DNA from: JAADGZ01 sp964596835
GTDB lineage: Bacteria > Pseudomonadota > Gammaproteobacteria > UBA6429 > Thiohalophilaceae
NCBI GenBank assembly: GCA_964596835.1
Contig: CAZQVV010000042.1
Span: 1-20,697 of the forward strand
DNA: 20,697 nucleotides
Reading direction: 5' to 3'
In this document: positions 1-7,130 of the stretch, piece after piece
How positions within the stretch are numbered: the stretch's first letter is position 1
Layout of the letters: each line of letters starts with the position of its first letter
Made by a program: the position numbers and the translations under genes
Notes under the pieces: generated by a model
The model's database searches: none
Told to the model about the DNA's origin: nothing
Seen by the model: the letters and a program-made list of their open reading frames with translations, nothing else

Positions 1-40
1 CACTGATCATCTTCTTCGTTCACTGATCATCTTCTTCGTT
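1..40. repeat. Tandem duplication of a 20-bp unit at the window edge
   Basis: The unit cactgatcatcttcttcgtt occurs twice head to tail with no mismatch. The array touches the window edge, so its true copy number is unknown. The last bases of the second copy run into a REP-like unit that begins at 37. No gene overlaps it. Confidence 0.85.
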
Positions 41-66
41 CGTGGTGAGCTTGTCGAACCATGGAC
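37..66. repeat. REP-like repeat, family A (tggtgagc face)
   Basis: This unit contains cgttcgtggtgagc followed by ttgtcgaacc and atggacg. It is one face of a two-faced repeat seen again at 301-326, 14546-14571 and 14606-14660. The ends, cgttc...g(g)acg, are weakly complementary. It lies in non-coding DNA left of the first MITE-like element. Assignment to the REP/BIME type is inference. Confidence 0.6.
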
Positions 67-85
67 GGAGAATGTGATAAATATC

Positions 86-299
86 ATAATATTACATCTG
101 AGGGATCCCCACAAAATAACCTTTAAAATTAAACCGATAAAAAAATATCCGCCAATGAACGCGAATAAACGCGAATATTTTATGTTGATGTGTCTGCGGC
201 ACAGAATACAATCATGAATGCTTTTGCCTTTATTGGCGGACGGATAAGCTTTTGACTTTTAAAAAATATTCGTGGGATACCTCAGATGTTACATATTAT
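86..299. mobile_element. MITE-like inverted-repeat element 1 (no transposase)
   Basis: The left arm (from 86, ATAAT then acatctgagg, atccc, cac) matches the reverse complement of the right arm (ending at 299) over about 40 bases with a few mismatches and one small indel. A second, inner inverted pair built on tccgccaat lies near 149 and 228. The element is about 214 bp, AT-rich, and contains an internal echo of gcgaat...aacgcgaat. It has no ORF of note. Family A repeat units flank it on both sides (37-66 and 301-326). It could be a non-autonomous transposon or simply a large hairpin repeat. No clear target-site duplication was found. Confidence 0.5.
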
Positions 300-300
300 A

Positions 301-326
301 CCCTTCGACAGGCTCAGGGCGAACGG
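301..326. repeat. REP-like repeat, family A (ccctgagc face)
   Basis: This unit reads cccttcgacaggctcagg then gcgaacgg. It is the partner face of the unit at 37-66 and in inverted orientation to it, so the pair brackets MITE-like element 1. Related units occur at 14546-14571 and 14606-14660, inside MITE-like element 2. Confidence 0.65.
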
Positions 327-388
327 AATTAATCGCTACAGGTCTAATTCCCCGCCGCTTGCGGCAGAGTCGTTTATTTAGAGCTTTC

Positions 389-1723
389 TTAACGGGTTTC
401 ATTATCAATCAAAGCTGCGCATTGTACACCACTTCGCACCGCGCCTTCGAGTGTTGCCGGATAACCGTTGTTGGTATAGTCCCCCGCCAGCCATAGTCCC
501 TTTACCGGGGTGCGGTTTTCAGGTCGCAGACGGTTGATGTTGACACTGCTTGAAAAAGTCGCGTGTTTCTCGCGGATAACAAACTGCGCCCTGGCTGCGG
601 GCCAGTGGGGAAATAGCTGGGCGAGTTCGGCGGCGATTCGTTTGCCCAGCTGATCTTTGGGTTCATCCATGTGCGGGCCCCGGGCACTGATGACAACGGA
701 AATCATGCCGGGCTGGCCGCAGTGGCGACGATCAAAAATCCATTCGGCATAGCCATCGATAAGGCCCTCCATGGGCTGGGACAGGCGTACCTCGGGTGGG
801 TATTGCAGATAAATGGTCGTTACCGGCTGAAAATGAAATTGCGCAAGCTTTGCATGCAGCGGGGCAAGAACATCCTGCCCCTGAACCAGGGCAAGGGTTG
901 CGCGCACAGAGGTCGCCAGAAGCAACTGTTGGGCGGGGACAAAGGTGTTGTCGATATGGACGCCGCGGATTTCGCCGTTTTCGATGCTGAGTGCCGAGAC
1001 GCGCATGCCCAGATGAACATGCCCCCCCTGTTGCTCGATGTAGTGCATGGCCGGCTCAGGAAACAGCGCGCCCAGATCCTGATGAGGAAACAGCAGATCG
1101 GCATCCCGTCGTTGTTTTAGAAAAGCATCACTCAGCACCTGGATGAAAATCGTGGCCGAGGCTTCTCGCAGGGGTGTGTTCATGATAGCCAGACACAGGG
1201 GTTGCCAGAACGCCTGGATAAGTCGATCCGTTTGTTTCTGTTGTTGCAGCAGTTCGGCAAGGCTGATATCCGTTGCCGGAAATAGCTTGCCGCGGTACAG
1301 GGCCGCGCCAAAACGCAGGGCGGAGAAGCGATCAGTGAGTCCCAGGCCCCTGGCGCTCAGCAGGGCGAAGAGCAAATGAAAAGGCGCGGGCAGTGGCGGC
1401 GTTTTTAAGCGCAAAGCCTCGCCATGAAGGCTGTGCAGGGTCAGGTTCAAAGGCTGGCGCAACAGGCTTTGCTGGACATCCATACCGATATCTTCCAGCA
1501 GCTCGAGGATGCTGTGATAGGCACCGATGAGCAGGTGCTGGCCATTATCAACCGTATAATTTGCAAATGCGACCCGCCGCGCCCGCCCGCCCGGTTGGCG
1601 GGCAGATTCCAGCAGGGTAACGGCGTGGCCTTTTTTAGTCAGTTTGACGGCCGCGGCCAGTCCTGCCCAGCCGCCGCCGACAATCAGGACGGCGTGGGGT
1701 TCTACCTGGTAAGGCTCGGTCAT
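389..1723 (-). CDS. hpnE: Hydroxysqualene dehydroxylase HpnE
   Basis: FAD-dependent amine-oxidase-like flavoprotein of about 444 aa that would reduce hydroxysqualene to squalene, the last step of the HpnCDE route. Seen: an N-terminal dinucleotide-binding motif (VLIVGGGWAGLAAAV) followed by the GGRAR segment typical of this superfamily, and a C-terminal FAD-contacting block (GLWLAGDYTNNGYPATLEGA). The ATG at 1723 was chosen because it overlaps the hpnD stop as TAATG, implying translational coupling; a longer reading from 1756 would run into hpnD. No strong Shine-Dalgarno is visible, which fits coupling. It is the last gene of the minus-strand hpn group. No squalene-hopene cyclase lies downstream within the window, so the fate of the squalene is not shown here. 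Confidence 0.9.
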   Translation of the reverse strand: MTEPYQVEPHAVLIVGGGWAGLAAAVKLTKKGHAVTLLESARQPGGRARRVAFANYTVDNGQHLLIGAYHSILELLEDIGMDVQQSLLRQPLNLTLHSLHGEALRLKTPPLPAPFHLLFALLSARGLGLTDRFSALRFGAALYRGKLFPATDISLAELLQQQKQTDRLIQAFWQPLCLAIMNTPLREASATIFIQVLSDAFLKQRRDADLLFPHQDLGALFPEPAMHYIEQQGGHVHLGMRVSALSIENGEIRGVHIDNTFVPAQQLLLATSVRATLALVQGQDVLAPLHAKLAQFHFQPVTTIYLQYPPEVRLSQPMEGLIDGYAEWIFDRRHCGQPGMISVVISARGPHMDEPKDQLGKRIAAELAQLFPHWPAARAQFVIREKHATFSSSVNINRLRPENRTPVKGLWLAGDYTNNGYPATLEGAVRSGVQCAALIDNETR

Positions 1724-2586
1724 TAGTGAGCAGGGTTGCGACGATGACGGCGCCATTCGTGCAGCCAGGTAGTCAGCGCCAGCCAGAGCTTATGCCCGTT
1801 AGACAGACGAACACGACCGTCAAGTACCGGAAAATGATTTTTTTCCATTTTATCCAGTACCGCGCGATAAATCGCCGCCATGATCAGGCCGCAACGCTGA
1901 TTGAAACGATCCTGCTCGGGTAAATACTCGAAAGCACTGTGATAATACTGTTTGGCCCGATCGCATTCGAACTGCATGAGTTGCTGAAAATTCTGCGACG
2001 TATGGCCGCCAAGAATGTCTTTTTCGCTGACGGAAAAACGTTGCAGATCCTCCGCTGGTAAATAAATCCGTCCCAGTTGCGCGTCTTCATGCACGTCGCG
2101 CAGAATATTGGTGAGCTGGAAAGCCATGCCCAGATCGCGGGCGTATTTCAGCGTGCGCCGGTCTTCATAGCCGAAAATTTCTGCCGCCATCAGGCCGACG
2201 ACACCGGCCACCCGGTAACAGTAGAGGCTCAGAGATTTAAAGCTCTCATAACGCTGCTGCTGGAGATCCATTTCCATGCCATCGATGATTTCCAGAAAAT
2301 ATTCTTCAGGCAGATCGAATTGTTCGAGTATCGGCATCAGGGCACGACTGACCGGGTGTTGTGGCTGGCCTGCAAACAAGTGGTTGATTTCAGTGCGCCA
2401 CCATTGCAGCTTGACGTGTTTGATCTGATCCTCCCCGGGATTATCGACCACATCGTCCACTTCGCGGCAAAAGGCATACAGCGCAATAATGGCCCGGCGC
2501 TGGTTTTCGGCCAGTGCCATGAAACTGTAATAGAAACTGGAACCGCTGCTGGCGGCCTTGTCCTGGCAGTATTGCTCGGGGGTCAT
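1723..2586 (-). CDS. hpnD: Presqualene diphosphate synthase HpnD
   Basis: Trans-isoprenyl diphosphate synthase of the squalene/phytoene synthase family, 287 aa, expected to condense two farnesyl diphosphates into presqualene diphosphate. Seen: SSFYYSF near residue 15, the first Asp-rich motif (YAFCREVDDVVD, Asp residues at 44, 45 and 48) and the second Asp-rich region (NILRDVHEDAQLGRIYLP, near residue 165). The GRIYLP tail is a family hallmark. The HpnD rather than HpnC call rests on overall resemblance and on its direct junction with hpnE (TAATG overlap at 1721-1725). The paralogous hpnC is upstream, separated by ygiQ. Start: ATG at 2586, giving the expected length and N-terminus. Confidence 0.9.
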   Translation of the reverse strand: MTPEQYCQDKAASSGSSFYYSFMALAENQRRAIIALYAFCREVDDVVDNPGEDQIKHVKLQWWRTEINHLFAGQPQHPVSRALMPILEQFDLPEEYFLEIIDGMEMDLQQQRYESFKSLSLYCYRVAGVVGLMAAEIFGYEDRRTLKYARDLGMAFQLTNILRDVHEDAQLGRIYLPAEDLQRFSVSEKDILGGHTSQNFQQLMQFECDRAKQYYHSAFEYLPEQDRFNQRCGLIMAAIYRAVLDKMEKNHFPVLDGRVRLSNGHKLWLALTTWLHEWRRHRRNPAH

Positions 2587-2647
2587 GAAAGTACGTTGTC
2601 CGTGATCGGTCGGGGTGCCTGATTATTGCAGCGTGTACTTAAAAACG

Positions 2648-4813
2648 CTAGCGACGGATAACGCGCTTTTCCCGCGTGGTTTTTTTGCGTGATGCCGTGT
2701 GCCGTTGCGGTTTTTGAGTTTGTTGGCCCGACGTTGTTTGTCGGCTGCCTGTCAGTTTACGCTGCCTGCCTGCCCCAGGTTCAACCTGATCGGTTCCGCG
2801 CGGCTGCCAACTAGGCACCAAATGGCGCTTGCCGTTACCAATGAGATCGCTGTGGCCCATTTTTTTCAGCGCTTCGCGCAGCAGCGGCCAGTTATTGGCA
2901 TCATGATAACGCAGAAAAGCCTTGTGCAGGCGGCGTTGTTTGATGCCTTTGGGGCTGCTTACTTCTTCCGAGTCCCGACTCACTTTGCGCAACGGATTTT
3001 TGCCCGTGTGATACATGGCCGAGGCAATGGCCAGCGGTGTGGGCAGGAAACCCTGCACCTGATCCAGACGGAAGTTGTTCTGTTTCAACCAGAGGGCGAG
3101 GTTGAGCATGTCCTCATCAGTGGTGCCGGGGTGGGCGGATATAAAATAGGGAATAAGATATTGTTCCTTGCCCGCTTCACGGGAATATTTTTCGAACATC
3201 TGTTTGAACTTGCCGTATACGCCGATGCCCGGTTTCATCATTTTACTTAAGGGGCCGGTTTCGGTATGTTCCGGTGCGATTTTCAGATAGCCCCCCACAT
3301 GATGGCTGATCAGTTCTTTTACATATTCAGGCGACTGTACGGCCAGATCATAACGCAGGCCGGAGGCGATCAGAATGCGTTTGACGCCGGAAATCTTGCG
3401 CGCCCGGCGGTACAGTTTTATCAGGGGCTGGTGGTCGGTGCCCATATTGATGCAAATGTCGGGATAGACACAGGACAGTCGCCGGCAGGCCGATTCAATT
3501 TTTTCCGACCGGCATTTGAGCCGGTACATATTGGCCGTGGGGCCGCCCAGGTCAGAAATATTGCCGGTAAAGCCCGGTACATTATCGCGGATAGTTTCGA
3601 TTTCGTGAATAATGGAATCTTCGCTGCGGCTTTGAATTATCCGGCCCTCGTGTTCGGTAATGGAGCAAAAGGTGCAGCCGCCGAAACAGCCACGCATGAT
3701 ATTGATGGAAAATCGAATCATTTCCCAGGCGGGTAGTTTTGCCCTGCCATAGTCCGGGTGCGGCTTGCGGGTGTAGGGGAATTCGTATACCCGGTCCAGC
3801 TCCGCTGTAGTCAGGGGAATCGGCGGCGGGTTGAGCCAGACATAGCGTTTACCGTGTTGCTGGATGAGCGCACGCGCATTGCCGGGATTGGTTTCCAGGT
3901 GAAACACGCGCGAAGCATGGGCATAGTAAACCCGGTCCTCAAGCACCTGATCGTACGAGGGTAGACGGATCACCGTTTTACGGCGATCCAGCTTGTGAGT
4001 GCGAGGCGTAAATTGAACGACCTTGGTGCCAGTGTCGGTGCTTGTTGCACAACCCGGTTCGTCGGCATAGGGATTGGGATGGGTTTCAATGCGCCCCGGC
4101 TGATCCAGATCGGTCGAATCGAGCATGGCCCAGCCATCGGGAATACTCGTGGTCATGAAGGCAGTACCGCGAATATCCCGAATATCGGCAACTTTTTCGC
4201 CTTTCGCCAGACGGTGAGCAAACTCGACGATGGCGCGTTCGGCATTGCCGTAAAACAGCAGATCGGCTTTGGAATCTGGCAAAATGGAACGGCGGACTTT
4301 TTCCGACCAGTAATCAAAATGAGCGATGCGTCGCAGACTGGCCTCGATACCGCCGATAATTATCGGCACGCCCTTGCAGGCTTCGCGCACGCGCTGGGCA
4401 TAAACCACCACCGAGCGATCGGGACGTTTGCCGCCTTCGCCATCCGGTGTGTAGGCATCATCATGACGAATTCGTCGATCCGAGGTATAGCGGTTGACCA
4501 TCGAATCCATGTTGCCGGCACTGACACCGAAAAACAGATTGGGTTTGCCCAGCTTCATAAACTCGGTCGTATCCCGCCAGTCGGGCTGGGCAATGATACC
4601 GATCCGAAAGCCCTGCGCTTCGAGCAAACGGCCGATCAAAGCCATGCCGAAGCTGGGATGATCCACGTACGCATCGCCGGTTACCAGAATAATATCGCAG
4701 GAATCCCAGCCTAGTTCATCCATGCCTGCGCGCGACATGGGCAGCACTGGCGCGGTGCCGAAGCGTTTCGCCCAATAGGGGCGGTAGGAAAAAAGATCAG
4801 GTGCTTTTTGCAT
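2648..4813 (-). CDS. ygiQ: YgiQ family radical SAM protein (UPF0313)
   Basis: Large radical SAM protein, about 721 aa, of the widespread YgiQ family, whose substrate I do not know. Seen: an N-terminal domain (CDIILVTGDAYVDHPSFG), then the radical SAM cluster motif CFGGCTFC (CxxxCxxC) in the sequence IMRGCFGGCTFCSITEHEG, and a GGYLKIAPEHTE segment typical of the family. The C-terminus is a basic, low-complexity tail rich in Arg, Lys, Gln and Thr. The ATG at 4813 (MQKAPDLFSYRPYW) was chosen over a TTG at 4834; neither has an obvious Shine-Dalgarno. It lies between hpnC and hpnD on the same strand, 61 bp before hpnD, so it may be co-transcribed with squalene synthesis, but nothing in the sequence ties it to that pathway. 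Confidence 0.92.
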   Translation of the reverse strand: MQKAPDLFSYRPYWAKRFGTAPVLPMSRAGMDELGWDSCDIILVTGDAYVDHPSFGMALIGRLLEAQGFRIGIIAQPDWRDTTEFMKLGKPNLFFGVSAGNMDSMVNRYTSDRRIRHDDAYTPDGEGGKRPDRSVVVYAQRVREACKGVPIIIGGIEASLRRIAHFDYWSEKVRRSILPDSKADLLFYGNAERAIVEFAHRLAKGEKVADIRDIRGTAFMTTSIPDGWAMLDSTDLDQPGRIETHPNPYADEPGCATSTDTGTKVVQFTPRTHKLDRRKTVIRLPSYDQVLEDRVYYAHASRVFHLETNPGNARALIQQHGKRYVWLNPPPIPLTTAELDRVYEFPYTRKPHPDYGRAKLPAWEMIRFSINIMRGCFGGCTFCSITEHEGRIIQSRSEDSIIHEIETIRDNVPGFTGNISDLGGPTANMYRLKCRSEKIESACRRLSCVYPDICINMGTDHQPLIKLYRRARKISGVKRILIASGLRYDLAVQSPEYVKELISHHVGGYLKIAPEHTETGPLSKMMKPGIGVYGKFKQMFEKYSREAGKEQYLIPYFISAHPGTTDEDMLNLALWLKQNNFRLDQVQGFLPTPLAIASAMYHTGKNPLRKVSRDSEEVSSPKGIKQRRLHKAFLRYHDANNWPLLREALKKMGHSDLIGNGKRHLVPSWQPRGTDQVEPGAGRQRKLTGSRQTTSGQQTQKPQRHTASRKKTTREKRVIRR

Positions 4814-4900
4814 GGATATTGACAGGAATGACAAACAGTAGTTATTTTAAAACAATACGGATTAATCTCTCGTTGTTTACAGTGAAAAATAGTAGCAGGG

Positions 4901-4930
4901 TAGGATGGGTAGAGCGAAGCGAAACCCATC
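4901..4930. repeat. REP-like repeat, family B, copy 1
   Basis: gatgggt and acccatc form perfect 7-base arms (4904-4910 and 4924-4930) around agagcgaagcgaa. The hairpin starts 16 bases past the hpnC stop codon and could stop or protect its transcript. Related copies are at 10727-10772, 10791-10818 and 14725-14754. Confidence 0.75.
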
Positions 4931-4945
4931 GGCACGCTTGCCTTT

Positions 4946-5809
4946 TTATTTTAACACAGAAACTTGTAGCAGAGCGCCAGCAACGATTCGTACAGCATCC
5001 CACCTGTTGATACGCGGGCGGCGAAAGACATTTCCATTATGCGTCTGGAGCTTGTCAAGCACATAGGTGCCGCCCTGTATGATCATACGTAGTTCCAGTC
5101 CAAAACGCCCCTGTAAAGTCTTCCCCAGAGGGCAACCCTGCTGCATCATGGCAGCGGCACGCTGAAATTGAAAATTCATCAGCCCCTGCATGGCCTCATC
5201 GCTACGGGTCTGTTCGATATGATCTTCAGTGACTCCGAATTGGCGCATTTCATCCTGCGGCAGATAGATGCGGCCATGTTCATGATAATCCTGGCTTAAG
5301 TCCTGATAAAAGTTAATCAGTTGCAGCGCCGAGCAAATAGCATCCGATTGAGACAGGTTTTTTGGCGTTGCAGCCCCATGCAGGTATAACAGTAGACGAC
5401 CGACCGGGTTGGCCGAATAGCGGCAGTAATTCAGAACCTCGGCAAAGTCGGCAAAGCGGGTTTTATCCACGTCCATTTTAAACGCCGTGAGCAGATCCTG
5501 AAACAGCGACAGCGGCAGGGCATGGTTTTTGATAACATCAGCCAGCGAGATAAAGACCGGATCATCAAGAGCCTCGTTTTTTGCAATGCAGGCCAGTTTA
5601 TGCGCGTAGTCGTCGAGTTTTTGATGTCGCTGAGCTTTGCTTAAACTGCCTTCATCAGCGAAATCATCCGCCGTACGGGCGAAGCTGTAAATGACACTGA
5701 TGGGACGGCGTAGTTTTTTCGGCAACAGACGGGAAGCCACCGGGAAATTTTCATAGTGACGGGCCGCCACGGATTGGCAGTGGTGATAAGCTTGTTCAAG
5801 ATGGGACAT
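4946..5809 (-). CDS. hpnC: Hydroxysqualene synthase HpnC
   Basis: Second squalene/phytoene synthase-family enzyme in the window, 287 aa, expected to convert presqualene diphosphate to hydroxysqualene, the substrate of HpnE. Seen: a first Asp-rich motif (SFARTADDFADEG, Asp at 48, 49 and 52) and a second one (NFYQDLSQDYHEHGRIYLP) followed by the GRIYLP block. The N-terminus MSHLEQAYHHC..A..HYENFPVAS is typical of HpnC and distinguishes it from HpnD. It is the first gene, in transcription order, of hpnC-ygiQ-hpnD-hpnE. It is divergent from a small membrane-protein gene across 53 bp that contain two palindromes. Confidence 0.9.
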   Translation of the reverse strand: MSHLEQAYHHCQSVAARHYENFPVASRLLPKKLRRPISVIYSFARTADDFADEGSLSKAQRHQKLDDYAHKLACIAKNEALDDPVFISLADVIKNHALPLSLFQDLLTAFKMDVDKTRFADFAEVLNYCRYSANPVGRLLLYLHGAATPKNLSQSDAICSALQLINFYQDLSQDYHEHGRIYLPQDEMRQFGVTEDHIEQTRSDEAMQGLMNFQFQRAAAMMQQGCPLGKTLQGRFGLELRMIIQGGTYVLDKLQTHNGNVFRRPRINRWDAVRIVAGALLQVSVLK

Positions 5810-5811
5810 AC

Positions 5812-5842
5812 GCTTATGATAAGCTGACAGGCGGTTAACCGC
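5812..5842. promoter_or_regulatory. Two palindromes in the hpnC / small-protein divergent region
   Basis: GCTTATGATAAGC (5812-5824, perfect around a central g) and GCGGTTAACCGC (5831-5842, perfect 12-mer) lie seven bases apart between two divergent start codons only 53 bases apart. They could be operators or parts of overlapping promoters. No known regulator consensus was recognised. Confidence 0.4.
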
Positions 5843-5862
5843 TAATTTTGGATAAAAGAAAC

Positions 5863-6060
5863 ATGAAACAACTTAAAATCTTGGTGGCGGGTTTAGTGAT
5901 TGGACTGTGTGCCGGACTCTGGTTCGGCGTTAACTTCGGCCGGGACCAACCGCTGTACAGCAATCCGTTTAATAGCGAAAGCTTGCAGCAAAAGGTAAAA
6001 CGCACCGCCGATGACGTATTGGAAAATACCAAACGCGCTCTGCGAAAATCGCTCAACTGA
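5863..6060 (+). CDS. Small single-pass membrane protein, unknown function
   Basis: A 65-residue protein with one predicted transmembrane helix near the N-terminus (about residues 4-23: KILVAGLVIGLCAGLWFGV), a short polar linker and a charged, helix-prone tail (QQKVKRTADDVLENTKRALR). The architecture resembles YtxH-like small proteins, with the tail likely in the cytoplasm, but I do not recognise the family. The ATG at 5863 was preferred over TTG at 5848 because it follows an AAAAGAA stretch. Its stop is nine bases before the metallophosphoesterase start, so the two may share a transcript. Divergent from hpnC. Confidence 0.7.
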   Translation: MKQLKILVAGLVIGLCAGLWFGVNFGRDQPLYSNPFNSESLQQKVKRTADDVLENTKRALRKSLN

Positions 6061-6069
6061 TTTCAGATA

Positions 6070-6753
6070 ATGAAAATATTAATCCTGTCGGATATTCATG
6101 CAAATTATTCGGCTCTAAAATCGGTATTGGATGAAGAAGGTGGTTATGACTTACTGCTATTCCTGGGTGACGTGGTTGATTATGGTCCCAATCCTGAAGA
6201 GTGCCTGGATTTTATAAAGAATAATGCGGATTATTGTGTACTGGGTAATCATGACAATGCCATGGGTTACAACACAGATTGTCATAGCATGGGTTCGTTT
6301 AGAGAATTTTCTATCGAAACAAGAAAATGGCATCGTACATTGTTAACGGATGACGATATCAGGTTTCTTAGACATATGCCTTTAACTAACAAGGCGTATA
6401 TCGAAGAGGGATCTTATTTTATGGCGCACGCATCTCCACAGGGCGATATTGCTAAATATTTATCGGCTGATGAAATGACAAAAGAACTGAACGATATACC
6501 TGCCGAATATATCCTGGTCGGGCATACTCATATTCAGTATCAAAAAGAAGTGACCGACTCTTTAATCATTAACCCAGGTAGCGTTGGTTTAGCCCGCGAC
6601 GGCAGCAAAGCTTGTTATGCGGTTCATGAAAACAATGCTTTTTCGCTGAAAAAAATCGATTATGATGTAGATAAAACAATTTCAGATTTGATGAGCAGTC
6701 CCATATCTAAAAGTTGTAAAGATGGTTTAAAGAAAATATTATTGCATACATAA
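6070..6753 (+). CDS. YfcE-type calcineurin-like metallophosphoesterase
   Basis: A 227-aa protein with all signature motifs of the compact metallophosphoesterase fold: SDIHAN (Asp8, His10), GDVVDYGP (Asp34), GNHD (59-62), a lone His in MAHASP (120), GHTH (151-154) and NPGSVG. These residues form the di-metal centre, so a phosphodiesterase or phosphatase activity is likely; the natural substrate cannot be told. It is cytoplasmic, with no signal peptide. Its base composition is visibly AT-rich: three sampled 60-base lines (starting at 6121, 6181 and 6661) contain 66 of 180 G+C. This suggests recent acquisition. It follows the small membrane-protein gene by nine bases and is followed by a 377-bp gap. 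Confidence 0.88.
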   Translation: MKILILSDIHANYSALKSVLDEEGGYDLLLFLGDVVDYGPNPEECLDFIKNNADYCVLGNHDNAMGYNTDCHSMGSFREFSIETRKWHRTLLTDDDIRFLRHMPLTNKAYIEEGSYFMAHASPQGDIAKYLSADEMTKELNDIPAEYILVGHTHIQYQKEVTDSLIINPGSVGLARDGSKACYAVHENNAFSLKKIDYDVDKTISDLMSSPISKSCKDGLKKILLHT

Positions 6754-7038
6754 AATCGCAAAGAATTCTGGAATTCCAAAGTTTAACCCTCCCGTCCCTC
6801 AGGACACGTCACATTTTCTCGGATCGGCTTGACCCTCATCCTGGCCTTCTCCCCCCGGAAGAGAAGGGATGGCTCCGATTTTAGAAGGCTGTCATTTCGC
6901 CCCTTCACGGACTTAGATCAACAAAATACTCACGAAATCATAGGCTTGAAAAATATTACTGTCATGCTAACAGGACGAGCGGTGAGGTTTGATATGTTTA
7001 ATTTTTACAAAATTCATATAAAAGTAAAGATATTGTCA
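6754..7038. other. Intergenic region with one degenerate repeat
   Basis: This gap between the metallophosphoesterase and the PhoX-like gene holds no convincing gene. At about 6830-6872 it contains a unit of the type ccctcatcctggccttctcc with a matching gagaaggga downstream, a short hairpin resembling common interspersed repeats. Two isolated ctgtcat heptamers (6889-6895 and 6959-6965) are noted but do not form a Pho box. The stretch from 6990 to 7035 is AT-rich and may carry the promoter of the downstream gene, but no clear -35/-10 pair was found. Confidence 0.5.
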
Positions 7039-7107
7039 ATTTAGTGAAATAGTGTGTTGCTACCGTTATGCGTGCGTTGCGATGCAACGTTGTGTTTTTC
7101 ACTAAAT
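7039..7107 (+). promoter_or_regulatory. Nested inverted-repeat leader before the PhoX-like gene
   Basis: An outer perfect 11-base inverted repeat (atttagtgaaa at 7039-7049, tttcactaaat at 7097-7107) encloses an inner perfect hairpin (cgttgc at 7075-7080, gcaacg at 7084-7089, loop gat). The structure ends eight bases before the aaggagaa ribosome binding site (7115-7122). Depending on the unknown transcription start it could be a 5'-UTR fold controlling expression, or an operator. No known riboswitch was recognised. Confidence 0.5.
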
Positions 7108-7130
7108 CATTTTCTAAGGAGAATACCTTC

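Noticed and set aside
1..40. CRISPR array from the tandem 20-bp unit
   Set aside because: The two copies abut without spacers.
3995..4714. Long plus-strand open frame (239 codons) opposite ygiQ
   Set aside because: It mirrors a GC-biased coding frame on the other strand; ygiQ motifs are unambiguous and the antisense product resembles nothing known to me.
6889..6965. Two ctgtcat heptamers upstream of the PhoX-like gene as a PhoB box
   Set aside because: A Pho box needs two such heptamers about 11 bases apart; these are 70 bases apart and neither has a recognisable partner at the right spacing.
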